Assembly: GCA_027186245.1 (NCBI GenBank)
Contig: CP114489.1
Location: 4,905,501-4,969,500 of the forward strand
Length of the DNA stretch: 64,000 nucleotides
Source: Coriaria nepalensis
Lineage: Eukaryota > Streptophyta > Magnoliopsida > Cucurbitales > Coriariaceae
Direction: 5' to 3'
Shown here: positions 59,443-64,000 of the stretch, one piece after another
How positions within the stretch are numbered: position 1 is the first letter of the stretch
How the letters are laid out: each line of letters starts with the position of its first letter
The notes under the pieces: generated by a model
The model's database searches: none
What the model was told of the DNA's origin: nothing
Seen by the model: only the letters and a program-made list of their open reading frames with translations
Made by a program: the position numbers and the translations under genes

Positions 59443-60925
59443 AAGGTTAGATACATTCTCGAACTTAAAAGGAACCTAATTTCATTAGGACCCTTAAATG
59501 AATCCAGATGCACATATAAGGATGAAAATGGATATTTATTTGTTCATATAAATTGTATTTTCAAAGGAATTAAGAAAAATGACTTATGTATGTGGTTATT
59601 ATTGTAATTTTAGTTCAAATATTACAATTGTTTCTTCTAGTCATGACTTGATAGAAAAGTAATATTTTAGCGATACACCAACCAATATCCCATCATCTTC
59701 TAACACCCGTGAGGAGTCTTGCATTAAGGTGGAGTATGCAACCACTGTCGTACCTACTGGCAATAGCGAGATGGCATACTAATCAATATAAAACCCCCCA
59801 GATTATGTGTTAGTGACCAAGAAGGGTCAAAATTTTGATCACGATGATGTTGGGGTCTTCCATATATCCAACTATGACGAAATTACAGTTTATCACCTTA
59901 CCCCAGATAAGAGTAAGAAGCAAGTAAGGTTAAACATTGAAAATTCTTATGATGATTTGATATACACTGCTCTAGTTGCAGGATATGAGATTCTAGTGGC
60001 TGAACCGAATGATCATGAGGTTGTCATTACCTCAAAACAAAGCAAAAGGTTTCTTCCTAGAAAGAAGGATGAGACGGTTTCACTCACCACCACCACCACG
60101 ATATGGATTTTAGTGCGGCAACCGAAAAAGCAACGACTAATGGAAAGTAAGTTGATCTATAAGAACATGGAATTTTTTTTTTCATTCTTCATAGGAATAA
60201 GAGAATTTCCACTTTTTTCATAAGTTTAGATTTTGATAAAAGTAAGTATAATAATTATTTTTCTAGTTTGATGAAGTTAGCATCTACATTTGATGTTATA
60301 GGTTGTAAAAGAGTTAATCTTCCACTAGTTCATCATTTCAATTTGAGTCAGTTACGAAGCCTTAAAACAGATAAAGGAAATGTTAGAAATTGAATCAATA
60401 CCTTACTGTAATTCTATAGTGTCAGACATGTATGCATATGCTAGTATTAAACTAGATTTGAGTTTTACTATTTCTTTAGTGAGTAGGTTTAGGTCAAATA
60501 TGGATTATGACTATAAGTTAGCTTTAAAGTGGTTATTAACGCATATAAATACTGATATTGATATTTATTTTACTTCTAATATTTTGGATCAAGATAGCTT
60601 TATAGACTTGTATTTTACAGGTTACTGGATTTTCGAAAATCCACTATTTCCTATCAATCCCTACTTGGAGAAAATAGCATTAGTTGGAAGATTCAACCAC
60701 ATCCTCTTAGCACACTTTCATTAACAGAAGTGATATGGTCTCATGGGATTTTGAATGAGGACTCTGTGGTGTACTCATTCAAGAGTACTAAGATTGTCAC
60801 TATCATGAAGTTCGAGTACTCAGACTTATTGGATAAAGGGTGACACAATTAATTGAGCAATAAGGGACTCCAAGAATGGAACCAAGGTGGCATAGTGATG
60901 GAGACTTCTGGTCTCAATGTGGAGA

Positions 60926-61560
60926 TTATTAACAGATTTGGGCTGGGCCTAAAATCTTGCAGCATACTTAGTTTCTAAGTTGGGTTACCATTTTAGTTAC
61001 TCAAGCCTGAAACTCGCATTCTCTATTGGGTCAAGAAACGGGTTCGTACTTAAAGTGACACAACCCATCAAGCAAGGTTAATTCATTCTCTCCTCTCTTT
61101 GAATTGACTTGGTGATGCGATCTATTTCTCTCTCACAAGCGATCTTGTTGGTTTTGTGAGTTTGTGGTCAGATCTCGTGATTATACTTGGTTTGCTCTCT
61201 CATGTTGCTATTTCTGATTGATTCATGGTTTCATCTTGTTGATTTATAAAGGTTATGTCTCCTTAGCTGAAATCTAGGTTAAGTTTTGGTTCCTTGAATC
61301 AGTTTGTCAGATCTATGATGATTGAGCATGTGTAATCTATGTATGGCCTTGGGTCTATATTTGCACAAACTCACTCTATCACTAGTGCATATGAGCTCCT
61401 CTCGGATTCCGGAGCTCGAGTGAATGTAGCCTATTGGATATGATTTTTATCTTAATAGGTGAACCATTATAAACCTATAATGTTATTTATTATTTCTCCG
61501 CTTGTATTAATTTACTATTTTTCTTGATTTCAGTTTTATACAATAAATTGACTACTAAAT
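60926..61560 (+). repeat. Possible 3' LTR of the second copia relic
   Basis: It follows a GTGGAGAT purine motif where copia elements have the polypurine tract, and starts TATTAACAGATTTGGGC. It has CT-rich leader-like sequence at 61080-61140. The matching 5' LTR was not found upstream of 55964, so the extent and the call are tentative. Confidence 0.35.
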
Positions 61561-64000
61561 TGATGAATTATGTACAGTTAATTAACTTAGTTTTCTAAGT
61601 TTAAATTGTTTGTCCGAAATTGCAAACATCACATTAACTAGAAATTGAATTAAGGCTTAGTTATTAATTCCGTTAAGAGTTAATAATTGATAAAAGAACA
61701 TATCAAATCTCAACATAAAGAGAATGCAAAAGTTTCCTCATAGTCAATCCAATGTTTATATGCATCCCTGTGGCACAAGTCTAGCTTTATATCGTTCAAC
61801 TAAACTATCAGCATGAGTTTTAATTTTGAACACTCATCGACATCTGACAACCATTTTTTAGAAGGTAAATCAACTATGTCCTAATAATGAGTCTTAGTTA
61901 ATGGTTAAAGCCCTTTTGTCATTTCTTGTTGCCAAAGAGGATCTGCGCGGTATTCCTAATAGGTTTAAGGCTCATGAAGAGGCAAACAATGAAAGCCATT
62001 AAGGTGAGAGGAAGGACGAACGACTCAACTAGATCGTGTGGAACAAAATTTATGATTATCCATAGTTTGAGAGCCTGAGAGCAACAAGGGGAATGAAATA
62101 TAAATGGGAATAGTGATTTTTTGATGCCTGTTTAGTTACACAGGGAATGAATAGAAATGAGAATGAGAAAAATAATTTTTATGTCCTTTTGAAAAAGAAA
62201 TTTCAAAAATTACAAAAATACAGAAAATAATTTAAAAAATATGAAAAGAAGCATGTGTAAATGATATTTATTTTGATTACCACTAAAAATATTTATTTAG
62301 GTGGGAATGAAATAATGATTATTTCATTCAAGTGTGAATAAAAAATTATTCTCATTTCATTATTATTTCGAATCAAATATTCTCACTAAAGAATTAAACT
62401 AAATAAGTCATGTCAGTTTTATAGCGAAACAACAGTTTCGGTGCGCAATTAATCCTATTATTTATATTTATACCCACATTTTATTTGTTCTTAAAAATAT
62501 TATTATTATTAATTATTGTTCCGAACTCTGACTAAGTCTATTTTTTTATATGGAAGGCCTTACTTAGGGAAATGAAGACATTTAAACCAAAAAGTGGTTA
62601 TTTCTTGCTTAGTCTTACTGTCAAGGAGAATAAAAATGTCACAATTCAGGGGCCGATTAATTTTAACCCACCCCAAGAAGTAAATTAATAACTGTAAAAG
62701 CATACCCGAACGACAGCAGGATCGACATTGTAAAACTGTTCTATCAATAGACAAAATACATGATCATTGTAGAAAGTTAGTAACTCAAAGCTACTTGCAT
62801 ACATTATTTCTCACAATCCATGCAGGAAAATATTACCTTTCTATTATAATTCAGGTCTTTCAAGATATCTATCAAAAAGCCTAATCATTAAGTGAGTAGG
62901 CTGCGTAGGTCTATGTTCGAGAAACTAACCAGACTGAGTAGAATGTCGCACAAAAAAAAGTTTCGGAAGACAACTTGGTAGGATATGTAGAATATCACAG
63001 AAAGAGAACCGGCCAACTTTATGTAACAAAATTATACAGGAAAGTGACAACCTTACAAGGTATCTCCAACGTCCTTAGCTGAGAGCGACCAGGGAAAAGA
63101 ATAAGACTTCTTCTACTAGTCTTGTATTTAACTCTAATTATATGATTGGGCTTGAAAGTTGGAGCAGATCCACTATGAACACATCCCGGCTTTTCTTTGT
63201 TTTGTTATGCGTATAATACAAACAAACTCAACGATTGAATATATTTTCTTTTTGGTCGTTTTTCTTCTTGCCATTTTTATTTTACTTTTGATTGCAAGAT
63301 CAAAAAAACAAAAAAAGGCAAACTACCAAAAACTCGGCTGCTGAAAGTGCTTTCCTGCCTCATCATGGCTGCTTTTTTCTTCTGCTATTTCCATAATAAT
63401 GAAAGGTGATAGGTCTTTATCTTGGGAACCCAATGTAGAAAGAAAGTTTTTATTATTAGGTAATATTGCTATCATCCTCGATCTTACTATTAATATTTTG
63501 TTATTCAGTATATATTATTTTTATTTTCAAATAGTACCCTTCAACCGAACTATTCACAGCTTTAGTTCTTTCACATAATTTATTTATTCAATTTTTTTTT
63601 TCAGTTGATTAGCATTACATTAAAGCTTCTAACTTTCAAACCGAATCTTTCACGAGGTTTATTTGCAATTTCACGTTTAAGTAGGAGAAATTCTTTGACA
63701 GATGAAGCTTTTAATCATGAATTACTCATTCATGTCAAGATCTTGTGCCTTAGATTATGTTAGCTTTATACCCAATTAGGGGAAGAGTAAGATGGGACCT
63801 CTAACTATTATTCAGACCAAGTAGATGTGAATTGAAGTATTATTCTAGAAAGATAATCTTGGAATTGCAGAAAAATATGATAGAATGAAGATGCAGAGTA
63901 AGAAGAGAACATACAACATATTCAGTCTTATAGGCGTGCGATATTCCGAGCCTTGATACTTCATAGAGTATTTATGTTCAGTTGTCAGGGTGTACTAAAG
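61561..64000. other. AT-rich right end of the window
   Basis: 62115-62395 looks like a degenerate MITE: GGGAATGAATAGAAATGAGA and, inverted near the right side, AATAATAATGAAATGAGAAT. No coding exon is recognised. The open frame at 63159-63344 is hydrophobic and A/T-driven and I do not call it. Confidence 0.4.

Larger units (their letters stand above)
55964..60925 (+). pseudogene. Ty1/copia gag-pol relic, integrase missing, split by an LTR-like insertion
   Basis: The gag start (MEIPYFDGKSNFS) is at 55964 and SASSLANLKVPYL near 56235. A zinc knuckle lies at 56629-56673 (C-x2-C-x4-H-x4-F, last Cys lost). Protease is at 56786-56950 (DSGCSFHMSPNKNWF). The reading is interrupted at 56959 by a 2,484-bp insertion and resumes at 59448 with RYILELKRNLISLG. 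After about 59640 the integrase core is absent. 59807-60160 resumes as the approach to reverse transcriptase (TALVAGYEILVAEPNDHE, then IWILVRQPKKQRL). 60395-60700 is the end of pol (PYCNSIVSDMYAYASIKLDLS, LVSRFRSNM). Stops are frequent. At 60926 a GTGGAGA purine stretch precedes a possible 3' LTR. Confidence 0.85.

Noticed and set aside
63159..63344. Hydrophobic 61-residue ORF near the right end
   Set aside because: AT-driven composition, no promoter, family or conservation cue.
1..64000. CRISPR arrays, rRNA and tRNA genes
   Set aside because: No regularly spaced short repeats and no tRNA or rRNA signatures were seen; a tRNAscan-SE run would be the decisive check.

Overview
The window is nuclear DNA from a flowering plant, most likely a eudicot. 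Genes carry short GT-AG introns and sit far apart in very AT-rich spacers. They include plant-only families (CLE peptides, a TAXIMIN peptide, a PLS-class PPR protein, a CHUP1-like protein, an Ole e 1-like protein). Plant LTR retrotransposons and hAT and Mutator-like transposon remains fill much of the rest. The species cannot be fixed from the sequence. All calls come from reading the sequence by eye, without database searches.

Layout. 1-1215: decayed hAT transposase. 2634-2999 (-): first exon of an ARM-repeat (U-box-protein-like) gene with a frameshift and a stop. 3796-6335 (-): two-exon bHLH transcription factor. 6336-12950: repeats, including a degenerate AT-rich tandem array and a 696-bp non-autonomous hAT element with its 8-bp target duplication. 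12925-21490: transposon nest with a Ty3/gypsy integrase fragment, a long inverted-repeat element (14.1-15.2 kb), and a minus-strand Ty3/gypsy relic split by an internally deleted Ty1/copia element with both LTRs and a perfect 5-bp target duplication. 23078-23723 (-): Ole e 1-like secreted protein. 24072-28035: tandem duplication, a decayed DUF1985/Ulp1-type gene of the sort carried by Mutator-like elements, and an inverted duplication of part of it. 28476-31764 (-): eleven-exon DUF676 lipase-like gene. 38222-41350 (-): six-exon CHUP1-like gene. 46871-47231 (-): two-exon TAXIMIN peptide gene. 47520-49097 (-): intronless PPR gene. 52168-52419 (-) and 53138-53446 (+): two CLE peptide genes head to head. 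55964-60925 (+): Ty1/copia relic interrupted by a 2,484-bp TG...CA insertion with a 5-bp target duplication, probably a solo LTR. The rest to 64000 is AT-rich spacer with MITE-like pieces.

The host genes do not form one pathway. Three small secreted or membrane-associated peptide genes (TAXIMIN and two CLE) lie within about 6.6 kb. No CRISPR array was seen, nor any clear tRNA or rRNA gene. The most unusual items are the two dated-by-structure retrotransposon nests, the inverted-repeat element with an internal tandem core, a CGATGG-rich motif shared by unrelated repeats, the divergent CLE pair with unusual core residues, and the split lipase 3' end.
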